From a virus: a DNA stretch of 64,000 bases. The position numbers and the translations under genes were made by a program. Below are positions 1 to 8,133 of the stretch, piece by piece. The notes under the pieces were generated by a model. It ran no database searches. It was not told the origin of the DNA and saw nothing but the letters and a program-made list of their open reading frames with translations. The DNA lies in IMG/VR virus record IMGVR_UViG_3300010413_000016, positions 1 to 64,000 of that record; one strand, written 5' to 3'. The stretch's first letter is position 1; every line of letters starts with the position of its first letter.

Positions 1-981
1 CTAAACAAGGTTATTTCTGGTAGCTTTCTTAAAGGACTTCCCCAAGGTCGACTTTTATCATTCTCGGGACCATCAGGATCTGGAAAAAGTTTCCTTCTAT
101 GCAACGCAATGCGTGAAGCACACAAGGATGGTGCACATATCGTAGTACTTGATTCCGAAAACGCACTTGATGATGATTTCGTTAAAGCGATTGGGGTGGA
201 TCCAACAAACAACTACAGTTATATTCCTGTTGTTACAGTACCACAAGTTAAGAAAGTAATATCAGCTTTCATAACGGGGTATAAAAAGGAATATGGTAAC
301 GATCCCGATGCACCCAAATTATTGTTCGCTATCGATAGTCTCGATATGCTTCTAACGGAAACAGAAGAAGAGCAATTTGAAAAAGGTGTCACTAAGGGTG
401 ATCAAGGCCAACGAAACAAGCAATTGAAGGCTATGCTTCGTAGCTTTGTTCAAGCCATCAAAAGTTACAACATGTCTATGATTGTAACTTCTCAGGTGTA
501 CAAAAATCAAGATGTTACAAATGGTGAAGGCCTGTACATTGTATCTGATGCTGTCAAGTATTCTCTCTCGCAAATTATAATGTTGACCAAACTGAAATTG
601 CGCGACAAAGCAACAAGAGAAACTACCGGCGTTCGTATTAAGTGCGAAGGATACAAAACACGCTTTACTAAACCTTTCCAAAATGTAACCATTGAAGTTC
701 CATATGAAGAAGGTATGGATCCATACAATGGTCTACTTGAAGTGGCTACAGATATGGATGTTATTAAGCAACGTGGTGCATGGTATTATCTGGGCGATGA
801 CACCAAATGGAATGGTAAATCGTTACCAGCCGAGCATGCTCCTCAAGTGTTAGAATTCTGTGAAGCAAAGCGCGAAAAATTCTTAGATGCTCTCGTTTCA
901 GATGATGAAATAGAGATGCCAGATGATAAAACGTCAGCTAAGGCTAAGCGGAAAGCTAAATTTGATGAAGATAAATCCTAA
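1..981 (+). CDS. uvsX: UvsX/RecA-type recombinase (5' end outside window)
   Basis: Strand-exchange ATPase that coats ssDNA and drives recombination-dependent replication and repair. The frame is open from base 1, so the true start lies upstream; an internal ATG at 109 is not the start. The visible part begins just before Walker A (GPSGSGKS, visible residues 23-30), followed by a DSENALDDD acidic motif and a DSLDMLLT-like Walker B strand, as in phage UvsX rather than a bacterial RecA. The C-terminus is lysine-rich and acidic. It is followed by a strong terminator, and UvsY- and UvsW-like genes come next, the T4 recombination set. RecA-superfamily membership is clear; the UvsX label rests on motif context. 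Confidence 0.88.
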   Translation, partial: LNKVISGSFLKGLPQGRLLSFSGPSGSGKSFLLCNAMREAHKDGAHIVVLDSENALDDDFVKAIGVDPTNNYSYIPVVTVPQVKKVISAFITGYKKEYGNDPDAPKLLFAIDSLDMLLTETEEEQFEKGVTKGDQGQRNKQLKAMLRSFVQAIKSYNMSMIVTSQVYKNQDVTNGEGLYIVSDAVKYSLSQIIMLTKLKLRDKATRETTGVRIKCEGYKTRFTKPFQNVTIEVPYEEGMDPYNGLLEVATDMDVIKQRGAWYYLGDDTKWNGKSLPAEHAPQVLEFCEAKREKFLDALVSDDEIEMPDDKTSAKAKRKAKFDEDKS

Positions 982-999
982 TCAACTTTTGCTCATCGA

Positions 1000-1028
1000 A
1001 AACCTCAGTTAATCTGAGGTTTTTTTCG
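1000..1028 (+). terminator. Rho-independent terminator after uvsX
   Basis: Nine-base arms (AAACCTCAG and CTGAGGTTT) around a 5-base loop, running into a T tract, 18 bases after the uvsX stop codon. Confidence 0.9.
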
Positions 1029-1103
1029 TTACGCCCCTTATTCTTTTGTTGCCTCAGAACCACTGTTGTGGGAAAATACGAACACAAAATAAAAGGAATA
1101 ATA

Positions 1104-2150
1104 ATGGACGCTAAACAACTCGCGAAGAAAAATTTGTTAGTTAAGATGTATGCAGGATCAATCGCTTATGGCACAAACTTACCTACCTCTGATGTAGATT
1201 TTCGTGGAATTTTTTCTCCTGACCCAATCAACGTTCGCACACCATTTTTCAAAGTGAATGAGTACGAAGAAACAGACGAAGAAGATACAAAATATTACGA
1301 ACTATCACACTTCATGAAATTATGTGTGGATTGCAACCCAAATATTATTGAGTTGTTGTGGACAGATGAAAGTGATATTGTTTTTACTACACCTGCATAT
1401 AAATTGTTGCGCGAACATCGTCATGCTCTCCTTTCTAAAAAGATCGCATTCACAACGAGTGGCTATGCACTAGCTCAGTTGAAACGAATCAAAGGGCACA
1501 ATAAGTGGATCAATAATCCGCAACCGAAAGAGCCGCCTCGTCAAACAAAATTCGTATCTTTGTTGCAATATTTCACACCAGATCGAATCACTCATTTTGA
1601 CATTGAGAGTATTCGACGCGACCATCGTTTGATTCCATATGGCAGGGATGTGTATGGTGTTATTCAGTCCGAAGGACATGAAATTTTTTCTGATGATTAT
1701 ACGCTCAATACTGTTTATGAGCCAGATGCTAATGCGCCACGCCAAATGCCTCTGTATATTGTAAAATTCAACAAAGACGTATACAAAGAAGCAAAAGAAA
1801 AACATACTCAATATTGGGACTGGAAACAGAATCGAAATGCTGCACGTAGCGAACTAGAAGAAAAATTTGGGTATGACACAAAGCATGCTATGCATTTAGT
1901 GAGACTGTTGCGCATGGGACTCGAGGCCTTGCGGGATGAAGTGATTATCGTTAAGCGTCCTGATGCAAAGGAATTACTGGATATCAGAAACGGTGCCTGG
2001 ACATATGAGCAAGTAGTTGAATACGCTCAAGAAATGGACGAATTGGTTAGGAAAGAATGGTACAATAAATCCAATCTTCCAAAGAAACCAGACATCAAAT
2101 TTGCAGCAGAACTATTGATGGATATTCAAGATTGCTTGTGGAGTGACTAA
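1104..2150 (+). CDS. RlaP-type nucleotidyltransferase (DNA polymerase beta superfamily)
   Basis: 348 aa. The N-terminal GSIAYGTNLPTSDVD segment is the GSxAYG...DxD nucleotidyltransferase signature of the RlaP family (PF10127), which transfers nucleotides to RNA ends in RNA-repair contexts; the phage substrate is unknown. The start at 1104 is preferred over an upstream ATG at 1068 because AAAGG at 1092-1096 lies just before it. A possible weak promoter (TTGCCT at 1049, GAAAAT at 1072, 17-base spacer) precedes it, and TTATTC plus TTTT at 1038-1047 can pair with the SD region, like other leaders in this window. The stop overlaps the next start (TAATG). Confidence 0.82.
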   Translation: MDAKQLAKKNLLVKMYAGSIAYGTNLPTSDVDFRGIFSPDPINVRTPFFKVNEYEETDEEDTKYYELSHFMKLCVDCNPNIIELLWTDESDIVFTTPAYKLLREHRHALLSKKIAFTTSGYALAQLKRIKGHNKWINNPQPKEPPRQTKFVSLLQYFTPDRITHFDIESIRRDHRLIPYGRDVYGVIQSEGHEIFSDDYTLNTVYEPDANAPRQMPLYIVKFNKDVYKEAKEKHTQYWDWKQNRNAARSELEEKFGYDTKHAMHLVRLLRMGLEALRDEVIIVKRPDAKELLDIRNGAWTYEQVVEYAQEMDELVRKEWYNKSNLPKKPDIKFAAELLMDIQDCLWSD

Positions 2151-2695
2151 TGGCAAAAATTTCAGTTCTACTTAAGAAACGTGAAAGGCAGTACCTTTCG
2201 TTAACCAATATTATTTTAAATGCCGCTTCTTGTGTAACGGAAGCGTCAGGTGATTTTATTAGGTCGCTAATGAATGGCACGTTTGCTGGTGAGACCACCA
2301 TTGAATGGAAATCAATAATCCCCATTGGCGATAACATTCAATTCATTGGAAAGTTAATACTCGATGTTGGTGGCACAGTAACATATGAAGGCGAAACGGT
2401 TGAGATAACCGAAGCAAACCAACCATATTTTCAATATCCAATTAACGTAGTACTGCCAAGTGATATTGTCGATCGAGGAGATAAACAAGAGATTACTCGC
2501 CATCTATATGAATACCAAGACGAACACGCCGAAGTTGTATATGACGAAGAACCTGATGTTCAGGATATGGAAGATGAGATTTTAACAACAACTGTTGAAG
2601 AAGCGTCAACCTCTACGTCACTTGGTAAACTTTCAGAAGAACAAAAAGAAAAATATGATATGTTCAAGTATTTGACTAGGAGTAACAAACATTGA
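2150..2695 (+). CDS. hypothetical phage protein
   Basis: 181 aa, not recognised. The N-terminal part is mixed alpha/beta with a basic start (KKRERQ); the C-terminal third is strongly acidic (residues about 118-150 rich in D and E). The start ATG overlaps the stop of the nucleotidyltransferase by one base, and its stop overlaps the TTG start of the uvsY-like gene, so translation is probably coupled across this uvsX-uvsW region. Confidence 0.72.
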   Translation: MAKISVLLKKRERQYLSLTNIILNAASCVTEASGDFIRSLMNGTFAGETTIEWKSIIPIGDNIQFIGKLILDVGGTVTYEGETVEITEANQPYFQYPINVVLPSDIVDRGDKQEITRHLYEYQDEHAEVVYDEEPDVQDMEDEILTTTVEEASTSTSLGKLSEEQKEKYDMFKYLTRSNKH

Positions 2696-3150
2696 GTAGA
2701 ATTCCTGAACTTGGAGAAGGGTACTCTAATCTTCCAAGTATAATAGCTGAATATGAAGATTTGTTATCAGGCGTAGAAGAAAAAATTTCCATCAAAGGAA
2801 AATCAATTGAACACGCCAATCGGGAGAATCCAACATGGCAGTTATATTATGATCAAAAACGAATAGAACTCCACACTTTGGTGAGATATCTCGAAAGCCA
2901 AATGTCGCGCGTCAGAGGAAAATTATTTCGTTCGTATACTGAGGCTCATCAACGGGAATTGTCTGACAGAGCAAAGGACAAATATATCGATAACGAAGAT
3001 GCATTTTTGGCGATTAATGAATTGTATCTTGAAATCAAAGAAGTATATGACAAATATCAGGCTGTATGCGATGCGTACAAGTCAAGAGGGTATGCTCTAA
3101 ACAACATAACAAAGGTTCGTGTTGCATCACTAGAAGACGCAATGATATAA
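2692..3150 (+). CDS. uvsY: UvsY-like recombination mediator
   Basis: 152 aa. UvsY loads UvsX onto SSB-coated ssDNA. The C-terminal third has the pattern of T4 UvsY: a helix ending in DAYKSRGYALNN, matching T4 DAIKSRGFAIKH, then a short basic tail. The rest is predicted helical, as in T4 UvsY, and the length is close to the T4 protein (137 aa). The start is TTG at 2692, with AGGAG at 2680-2684, and it overlaps the previous stop (TTGA). Neighbours are uvsX upstream and uvsW downstream; uvsY and uvsW also adjoin in T4. The similarity is short, so the call rests on motif plus synteny. Confidence 0.72.
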   Translation: MSRIPELGEGYSNLPSIIAEYEDLLSGVEEKISIKGKSIEHANRENPTWQLYYDQKRIELHTLVRYLESQMSRVRGKLFRSYTEAHQRELSDRAKDKYIDNEDAFLAINELYLEIKEVYDKYQAVCDAYKSRGYALNNITKVRVASLEDAMI

Positions 3151-3214
3151 TAAGAGTGAGAATAATCTCGCCACAATAACTACCAAAACTCAACAAACCA
3201 AACTATCGCTATAT

Positions 3215-3237
3215 TTTGGGTATCCTATATACCCAAA
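3215..3237 (+). repeat. inverted repeat in the uvsW leader
   Basis: Perfect 9-base arms TTTGGGTAT and ATACCCAAA around a 5-base loop, with no T tract after it. It lies in the 123-base gap between uvsY-like and uvsW. It could be an operator or a leader hairpin; no convincing promoter was seen next to it. Confidence 0.6.
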
Positions 3238-3273
3238 TGACTAGCAATATGTTGAGTAAACGTAGGACTTTTA

Positions 3274-4773
3274 ATGAATAATAACAAATGCAAAGTAGTA
3301 ATTTTAGATGAAGTAACATGTACGTTCGTAGGTTTGCATCCTGACCATGTAATGTATTTTTATGAAGAGTATGGAGTGTTTGCAAACAACCACTTTTTCA
3401 ATCCTAAATTTAAACTTGGGAGCTGGGATGGAAAGATACGTCACTTTCACAAAACAGGCAAAACATATATCAACTTGCTTCCTGACATAATTCCTCGTGT
3501 TATCCGTCTTGGTTATAGTGTAGCTATTGACGATCGCCGGACAAATAAATCCATTGATCCACCAGTCATTACTAAAGACTTCTTCGAGGGGGTATTTGAT
3601 CGCGACACTGGTGAGCCATGGACCATGCGCGAGTATCAGGTTGATATGGTCAACGCATTATTACAAAATGGGGGTGGCGTCGGTATTGCAGGTACTGGTG
3701 CTGGCAAAACTAGTATGACAGCTGCAATAGCTCTTGCATATGAACAAGCTGCAAACTTTCGATCGATTATCATCGTTCCTGATAAAAATTTGACTGATCA
3801 GACGTTTCGAGAATATGAATTCTTCGGGTTAGATGTTGGTGAATATAGTGGTGAGCGCAAAGACACCTCACATCAACACATAGTATCAACTTGGCAAGCA
3901 CTCCAAAATAATCCAACAATTCTCCAAACATTCCAAGTAATCATCGTAGATGAAGCACACGGAATTCGTGGTAAAACTCTGACAGAACTGCTGAATAATG
4001 CTGCCAAAAGCGTAGCATATAGATTCGGTGTGACTGGAACATTACCCAAAGAACCCGCTGATGCTATGGCTGTTCGAATAGCTGTTGGTGATGTCCAATA
4101 TACAATTCCTGCACATGTGTTAATTGATCAAGGATATCTAGCCAAGCTTCAGATTGACATTTATCAACTGGATATTAATTTGCGTAAACAGTATAATGAA
4201 TATTTGGAAGAAGATCACGAAAAGGTACTAACATACAAACAATTCAAAGACAGCTACTTTCCCGATTGGCATTCAGAAAAGCGATTTCTACAAACAGAAA
4301 AAGAAAGGTTGGCATGGATCGTTGACTTGATTGAATCAAAACGATCCGAAAGAAAAGGGAATGTGTTCTGCTTGGTAGACGGTGTTCGATTTGGCAAAAA
4401 ATTGACCGAAATGATAGATGGTGCTGTCTTTGTATATGGTAAAGATAAGATGGCAGATCGCCGCCGTGTGTATGATCTATTCAAAGAGAATGACAACTTG
4501 GTAGTAATCGCAAATGTGCAAGTTGCTAGTACAGGTTTGGACATCAAACGAATATTCAACTTGATGTTTATTGATGTAGGAAAATCATTTATTCGAGTCA
4601 TTCAAACGATTGGCAGAGGACTAAGAAAAGCACCTGATAAAGATGAAGTAAACGTATCGGATGTTTGCTCTGACTTAAAGTACTCAAAACGTCATTTGCG
4701 TGAACGGACCAAATTTTACAAAGAACAGATGTACCCATATAACAAAAAAGTGGTTGACTATTCATCGGAATGA
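3274..4773 (+). CDS. uvsW: UvsW-type superfamily 2 helicase
   Basis: 499 aa, matching T4 UvsW in size (502 aa). UvsW is a DNA/RNA helicase that unwinds R-loops and branched DNA and switches replication from origins to recombination. Motifs in order: an N-terminal small domain (about 1-115), Walker A GTGAGKT at 140-146, DEAH at 226-229, a VTGTL motif III segment, then the second RecA fold with ASTGLDIKR and QTIGRGLRK (motifs V and VI). SD GTAGGA lies about 8 bases before the ATG. A strong promoter for the next gene lies across its last codons. Confidence 0.93.
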   Translation: MNNNKCKVVILDEVTCTFVGLHPDHVMYFYEEYGVFANNHFFNPKFKLGSWDGKIRHFHKTGKTYINLLPDIIPRVIRLGYSVAIDDRRTNKSIDPPVITKDFFEGVFDRDTGEPWTMREYQVDMVNALLQNGGGVGIAGTGAGKTSMTAAIALAYEQAANFRSIIIVPDKNLTDQTFREYEFFGLDVGEYSGERKDTSHQHIVSTWQALQNNPTILQTFQVIIVDEAHGIRGKTLTELLNNAAKSVAYRFGVTGTLPKEPADAMAVRIAVGDVQYTIPAHVLIDQGYLAKLQIDIYQLDINLRKQYNEYLEEDHEKVLTYKQFKDSYFPDWHSEKRFLQTEKERLAWIVDLIESKRSERKGNVFCLVDGVRFGKKLTEMIDGAVFVYGKDKMADRRRVYDLFKENDNLVVIANVQVASTGLDIKRIFNLMFIDVGKSFIRVIQTIGRGLRKAPDKDEVNVSDVCSDLKYSKRHLRERTKFYKEQMYPYNKKVVDYSSE

Positions 4774-4782
4774 TGGTATAAT
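4754..4782 (+). promoter_or_regulatory. sigma70-type promoter
   Basis: TTGACT, 17-base spacer, TATAAT at the end of uvsW. The spacer carries CTATTC (4758-4763), complementary to GAATAG (4803-4808) that overlaps the SD of the next gene. Confidence 0.8.
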
Positions 4783-4813
4783 AGGACACCAAACAATAAT
4801 AAGAATAGGTATT

Positions 4814-5299
4814 ATGTTAATTTTTGACAATGATAAAGCAATCATATTGGACAATGTCCATACGCCCACTGCAACGGACCATTTCTGGGTTTTGGATTTA
4901 AACATGATGGATTACACATTAACTCCATTGTTGGTGTTGGAAGAAGTAATATCACCGTCAATCGAACTCATGGTAGGCGGCTTTCAATTTATTCTGCCTG
5001 CAAATTGGAAAGTGCTGGTAGCCGACGAAGATACAATGCAATTAGATGTTGTCGAAGTTGCTGATTTGGGCGGAAAGGAATTCAAAGCATTGATATATGG
5101 TCCTGATAAACCAATGGCTGAACTTGAAACTATTGTTGTCACAAATTACTTTCCGAGTTATAAGAATGTTGGACCATCTCTAAATAAACACCAGATGCTA
5201 TGCCATCCAATCTCACCAACTTCGTGGATCAATGTATCTCCATCAGATTCATATAATAAGTACCTTAAAGGCTGCACAGCAGGCGACATTATTTCATAG
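4814..5299 (+). CDS. hypothetical phage protein
   Basis: 161 aa, not recognised; mostly beta-type sequence with no transmembrane segment. The frame is open further upstream inside uvsW, but the ATG at 4814 follows AATAGGT and lies about 25 bases downstream of the expected transcription start, so it is taken as the start. It is the first gene of a unit running through the small acidic proteins to the GroES-like gene. Confidence 0.75.
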   Translation: MLIFDNDKAIILDNVHTPTATDHFWVLDLNMMDYTLTPLLVLEEVISPSIELMVGGFQFILPANWKVLVADEDTMQLDVVEVADLGGKEFKALIYGPDKPMAELETIVVTNYFPSYKNVGPSLNKHQMLCHPISPTSWINVSPSDSYNKYLKGCTAGDIIS

Positions 5300-5307
5300 G
5301 AACAATT

Positions 5308-5709
5308 ATGGCTAGAAAAAGAAACAAAAAAATATCATTGCTCGAATTTCGAGCTTGGCTAGAAGGCGTAGAAGAACTTCAACCATCTGATTGGAGTCCG
5401 TCTGCTGAACAGTGGAAATTGATTCGCGAAAAGATTAAACTAATCAAAGAACCAGAACCAGAAGTGGTGAAAGAGAGCACACCTGCCCCACCTCAATCAC
5501 CAGTATCAACTGAAAATGCACCAATGATGCCTCAGTTCAATAGAGAACCAGCACTACCACCTCTTGTACCGAGCAGTATTCCTTTGGATGCAGAGATTGA
5601 GATGTCTCCTGAGGCCAAACGTTTGCTTCAAGGTAATCCATCTATTCCAGCACAACCCGGTCAACCTGGTCCAGTAGATGATACATATACCTCAAGCCCC
5701 TTCCAGTAA
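5308..5709 (+). CDS. hypothetical proline-rich phage protein
   Basis: 133 aa. The N-terminal 55 residues are basic and helical; the remainder is low complexity, rich in proline, glutamate and serine (PQSPVSTENAP, PAQPGQPGPVDD), so it is likely disordered. SD GGAACA lies just upstream. The 3' end overlaps the start of the DnaE-like fragment by 32 bases. Function unknown. Confidence 0.72.
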   Translation: MARKRNKKISLLEFRAWLEGVEELQPSDWSPSAEQWKLIREKIKLIKEPEPEVVKESTPAPPQSPVSTENAPMMPQFNREPALPPLVPSSIPLDAEIEMSPEAKRLLQGNPSIPAQPGQPGPVDDTYTSSPFQ

Positions 5710-6274
5710 AACGGAGTTGACCAATCGTACTTTGTGGTACGATGGGGATTATACAGTCAAAAGCACTGATGTAATACGTGTGTTTGCGTCAGGCGCTAAT
5801 ACTTGTGGCGTTTTTGTGGATGAGATGACAAAAGACATTGAAGGGTTTAATCGCCTCGTCCCAGAATCACAGCAAATTAATGTAAAAACGTCAGTACGCG
5901 ATATCTCTTCTGATTGGGCACTGCCAGAAGAATATATGTCACTGGACGTACGTGATTATGTTGTAGCACAACTATATAATCATCTCCAAGATGAGGAGAT
6001 GATTGATAATTTAGGCAATGTAACCAAAGAAGGCAAAGATCGTATCCTACGAACTTCCAAGGAGTTAGAGCTATTTACTCACCATAACTTAATGGACGTT
6101 TTGCGTGTGATCATTTTTATCATAAATACGCTAAGTGAGCGTGATGCGGTGTGGGGGGTTGGACGTGGAAGTAGTGTGTCTTCATACGTTTTGTACCTCA
6201 TCGGCGCTCATGACATAGATAGTTGCAAGTATGACCTAGATTTTGGCGACTTTCTACATCTGGATCACATATAA
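5678..6274 (+). CDS. DnaE-like family C DNA polymerase, N-terminal palm fragment
   Basis: 198 aa. It resembles the middle of the bacterial Pol III alpha subunit: a helical block (about 90-160) followed by WGVGRGSSVSSYVLYLIG, equivalent to the GPGRGSxAGSLVAY palm motif, then DIDSCKYDLDFGDFL, equivalent to DLDPLxFDLLFERFL. The protein ends four residues later, exactly where Pol III alpha would go on with N-P-x-R and the catalytic D-x-D. The matching second part is the gene at 20783. No PHP domain is seen. The ATG at 5678 has a weak SD; TTG at 5717 is another possible start. The next gene starts 14 bases after the stop, so no intron fits here. Confidence 0.75.
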   Translation: MIHIPQAPSSKTELTNRTLWYDGDYTVKSTDVIRVFASGANTCGVFVDEMTKDIEGFNRLVPESQQINVKTSVRDISSDWALPEEYMSLDVRDYVVAQLYNHLQDEEMIDNLGNVTKEGKDRILRTSKELELFTHHNLMDVLRVIIFIINTLSERDAVWGVGRGSSVSSYVLYLIGAHDIDSCKYDLDFGDFLHLDHI

Positions 6275-6287
6275 AACGGAGATAATA

Positions 6288-6656
6288 ATGGGTAAAAAAG
6301 TAAAGAGTGCACGTGGTGAGATAATTGACCTTGATTTGTTTAGAATTAAGGAACAGATCGCATCCATGCCTGCACCTGTAGATGTAAAACAACGACAAGA
6401 CTTTATAGAACGTCGTCTCCGCCGTCGCTTAAAGAAAAAGCCGGTAGAAACTACGCCTTCAGTGGAGGTCGAACCACAACTTCCAGTTACTGATAAAGTT
6501 GAAAATGATAAACTAGAACAAGAAGCAATCATACCACCAGAACAAGAAGAAACTATCACAACAGATGAGAGCACAGATGACAAGCCAGCAAAACGCACCA
6601 CAAAACAACGAGCAAGACCAAAGCGAAAAACAAAATCCACTGAATCTTCAGAATGA
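6288..6656 (+). CDS. conserved phage protein, charged
   Basis: 122 aa. It begins GKKVKSARGEIIDLDLFR, a conserved start I associate with small proteins of T4-like phages, with an arginine-rich segment at 48-60 (RRLRRRLKKK) and an acidic, threonine-rich, probably disordered tail that ends in a basic patch. The ATG at 6288, with ACGGAG seven bases before it, is chosen over the longer frame from 6243, which would overlap the polymerase fragment. Function unknown. Confidence 0.78.
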   Translation: MGKKVKSARGEIIDLDLFRIKEQIASMPAPVDVKQRQDFIERRLRRRLKKKPVETTPSVEVEPQLPVTDKVENDKLEQEAIIPPEQEETITTDESTDDKPAKRTTKQRARPKRKTKSTESSE

Positions 6657-6990
6657 AGAGTTAGTAGCTCTTCGTGATCATATCGTCTTTCAATTTGAAC
6701 AAGATGGTCTACGAGTCAATTCAGGTGGCAATGTATCTGATGCATTCCAAGAGAAGACAAATTGGGGATTCGAGTTTTTTGATTACAACGAAAGTACCAA
6801 TCACCCAAGATGGGGAACGGTCGTTGTTGTTGGTCCAGAAGTAAAGGAGCACATAGTACCAGGGATGCGTGTACTTATTGACGCTCTACGTTGGACCAAC
6901 CATGTTGTATACAAAAACCAGAAGTATTGGAGAACGGATGAAACCAATCTTCTGGCATATGATGCGGATTCCATTCCAGACAAAAACTAA
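6565..6990 (+). CDS. GroES/gp31-like co-chaperonin (probable)
   Basis: 141 aa. After a polar 30-residue extension, the pattern is GroES-like: LRDHIVFQF first strand, a mobile-loop-like segment, WGTVVVVGPEVKE (compare GKVLAVG), VPGMRVLID, and the final strand TNLLAYD (compare ESDILAI). GroES homologs cap GroEL; T4 uses gp31 to fold the major capsid protein. The start is either 6565 or the ATG at 6577; both overlap the previous gene and lack a good SD. A divergent relative is likely, but the call is not certain. Confidence 0.55.
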   Translation: MRAQMTSQQNAPQNNEQDQSEKQNPLNLQNEELVALRDHIVFQFEQDGLRVNSGGNVSDAFQEKTNWGFEFFDYNESTNHPRWGTVVVVGPEVKEHIVPGMRVLIDALRWTNHVVYKNQKYWRTDETNLLAYDADSIPDKN

Positions 6991-6996
6991 TAAATA
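6989..6996 (+). promoter_or_regulatory. T4-like late promoter box
   Basis: AATAAATA, one base from the T4 late box TATAAATA, overlapping the stop of the GroES-like gene and 24 bases before the next ATG. Confidence 0.55.
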
Positions 6997-7020
6997 CCCC
7001 GTAGTTAAAGGAGAACTAAC

Positions 7021-8076
7021 ATGGTATTTATAACAGTATTGATCTTAGTAACGCTATCAATTGCTGGCTCAGCCGCATTTTTTAGTATATATGGATTGGC
7101 ACAAATCTTCTCGGGAGCGTTCTGGCCAGTTGTAATTATGGCAGGATCTCTTGAGGCTGGAAAGTTAGTAGCAGCTTCCTATGCCTATCGCTATTGGAAC
7201 AAGATGAATATTTTCATGCTTGGCTACCTATTGTTGGCAATTTTGGTGCTAATGTCCATCACGTCAGCTGGAATATTTGGATTTCTTTCATCTGCATATC
7301 AGCAGGATATCCTTCCAATAAAACTGCAACAACAAAAGTTAGCACTATTAGAGAAAGAAAAAACTGAATTGACAGCTCTAAAAAGCGAACGCCTTGAACG
7401 AAAGCAACAAATTGACGCAGATATTGCAGCACTACCAAATAACTACGTTACTGGTCGTCAACGGTTGATGAAATCGTATGGTCCCGAAATTGCACAACTG
7501 AGAAAAGATATTTCAGACTATACGACAGAAATTAGAGCCAAAACGCTTCAAATCTCAGACATCAAAAATAAAGTAACTCAAGCAGAAGTACACGTTGGAC
7601 CAATTGTCTTCATCGCATCTGCTTTCAATAAGGATGTTGATGATGCAACCAAATGGCTAATCCTATTGATAATTTTCGCATTTGATCCACTTGCAATTGT
7701 GTTAACTATTGGTGTGAATAAGGCCTTGTTGGAACGAACATATTCACGAGAACAAACACAGTCATCGAGTTCTCTTCTTGATGCTTTTGATGGAATAACG
7801 TTCGAAGTATCTACAGATGATGATAGCGGAGATGATGAAGATGACGAGGAAGAAGGAATTGGTAGCGAAGAAGTTGAGATATTTACAGAACCTGAACCAT
7901 CTGTAAATGATGTGTCGCAACTTGGCCCAGATCACCAAGAACAAAAAACACAACCAAAGGCACGAGTCGTCAAGGAAGAGACCCAACCAATTCCACGAAT
8001 GATAGAGGAACCAATTGCACCACGTCCTCGTTCTGCATCAACAAAACTATATAAACCACACTCATATCACGAGTAA
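7021..8076 (+). CDS. coiled-coil membrane protein
   Basis: 351 aa. Three hydrophobic segments near the N-terminus (about 1-25, 33-55, 61-90) are followed by a long charged coiled coil (about 95-185: repeated Q/E/K heptads), a fourth membrane span (about 213-235, WLILLIIFAFDPLAIVLTIG) and a disordered acidic tail. The layout resembles bacterial DUF4407-type proteins and a membrane protein common in T4-like phages. The role is unknown. SD AAAGGAG lies seven bases upstream, and a late promoter box lies in the gap. Confidence 0.8.
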   Translation: MVFITVLILVTLSIAGSAAFFSIYGLAQIFSGAFWPVVIMAGSLEAGKLVAASYAYRYWNKMNIFMLGYLLLAILVLMSITSAGIFGFLSSAYQQDILPIKLQQQKLALLEKEKTELTALKSERLERKQQIDADIAALPNNYVTGRQRLMKSYGPEIAQLRKDISDYTTEIRAKTLQISDIKNKVTQAEVHVGPIVFIASAFNKDVDDATKWLILLIIFAFDPLAIVLTIGVNKALLERTYSREQTQSSSSLLDAFDGITFEVSTDDDSGDDEDDEEEGIGSEEVEIFTEPEPSVNDVSQLGPDHQEQKTQPKARVVKEETQPIPRMIEEPIAPRPRSASTKLYKPHSYHE

Positions 8077-8080
8077 TGTG

Positions 8081-8109
8081 TTGACAACTTTTTCTCCTTG
8101 TGGTATGGT
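8081..8109 (+). promoter_or_regulatory. sigma70-type promoter with -10 in a hairpin loop
   Basis: TTGACA (8081-8086), 17-base spacer, TATGGT (8104-8109). The -10 starts at the last base of the 5' arm of the inverted repeat below and otherwise lies in its loop. It drives the clamp-loader gene. Confidence 0.8.
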
Positions 8110-8124
8110 TTCACCACAAGGAGA
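8093..8124 (+). promoter_or_regulatory. 12-bp hairpin that covers the clamp-loader SD
   Basis: Perfect arms TCTCCTTGTGGT (8093-8104) and ACCACAAGGAGA (8113-8124) with an 8-base loop. The 3' arm contains the SD AAGGAG of the gene at 8134. RNA initiated near 8116 would lack the 5' arm. Confidence 0.8.
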
Positions 8125-8133
8125 AAAATAATA

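Noticed and set aside
3151-3273. Promoter for uvsW around the 9-bp inverted repeat
   Set aside because: No -35/-10 pair or late box at acceptable spacing was found; left as an inverted repeat only.
6254-6640. 128-residue minus-strand frame
   Set aside because: It is a shadow of the charged gene on the + strand; serine and phenylalanine runs and no SD.
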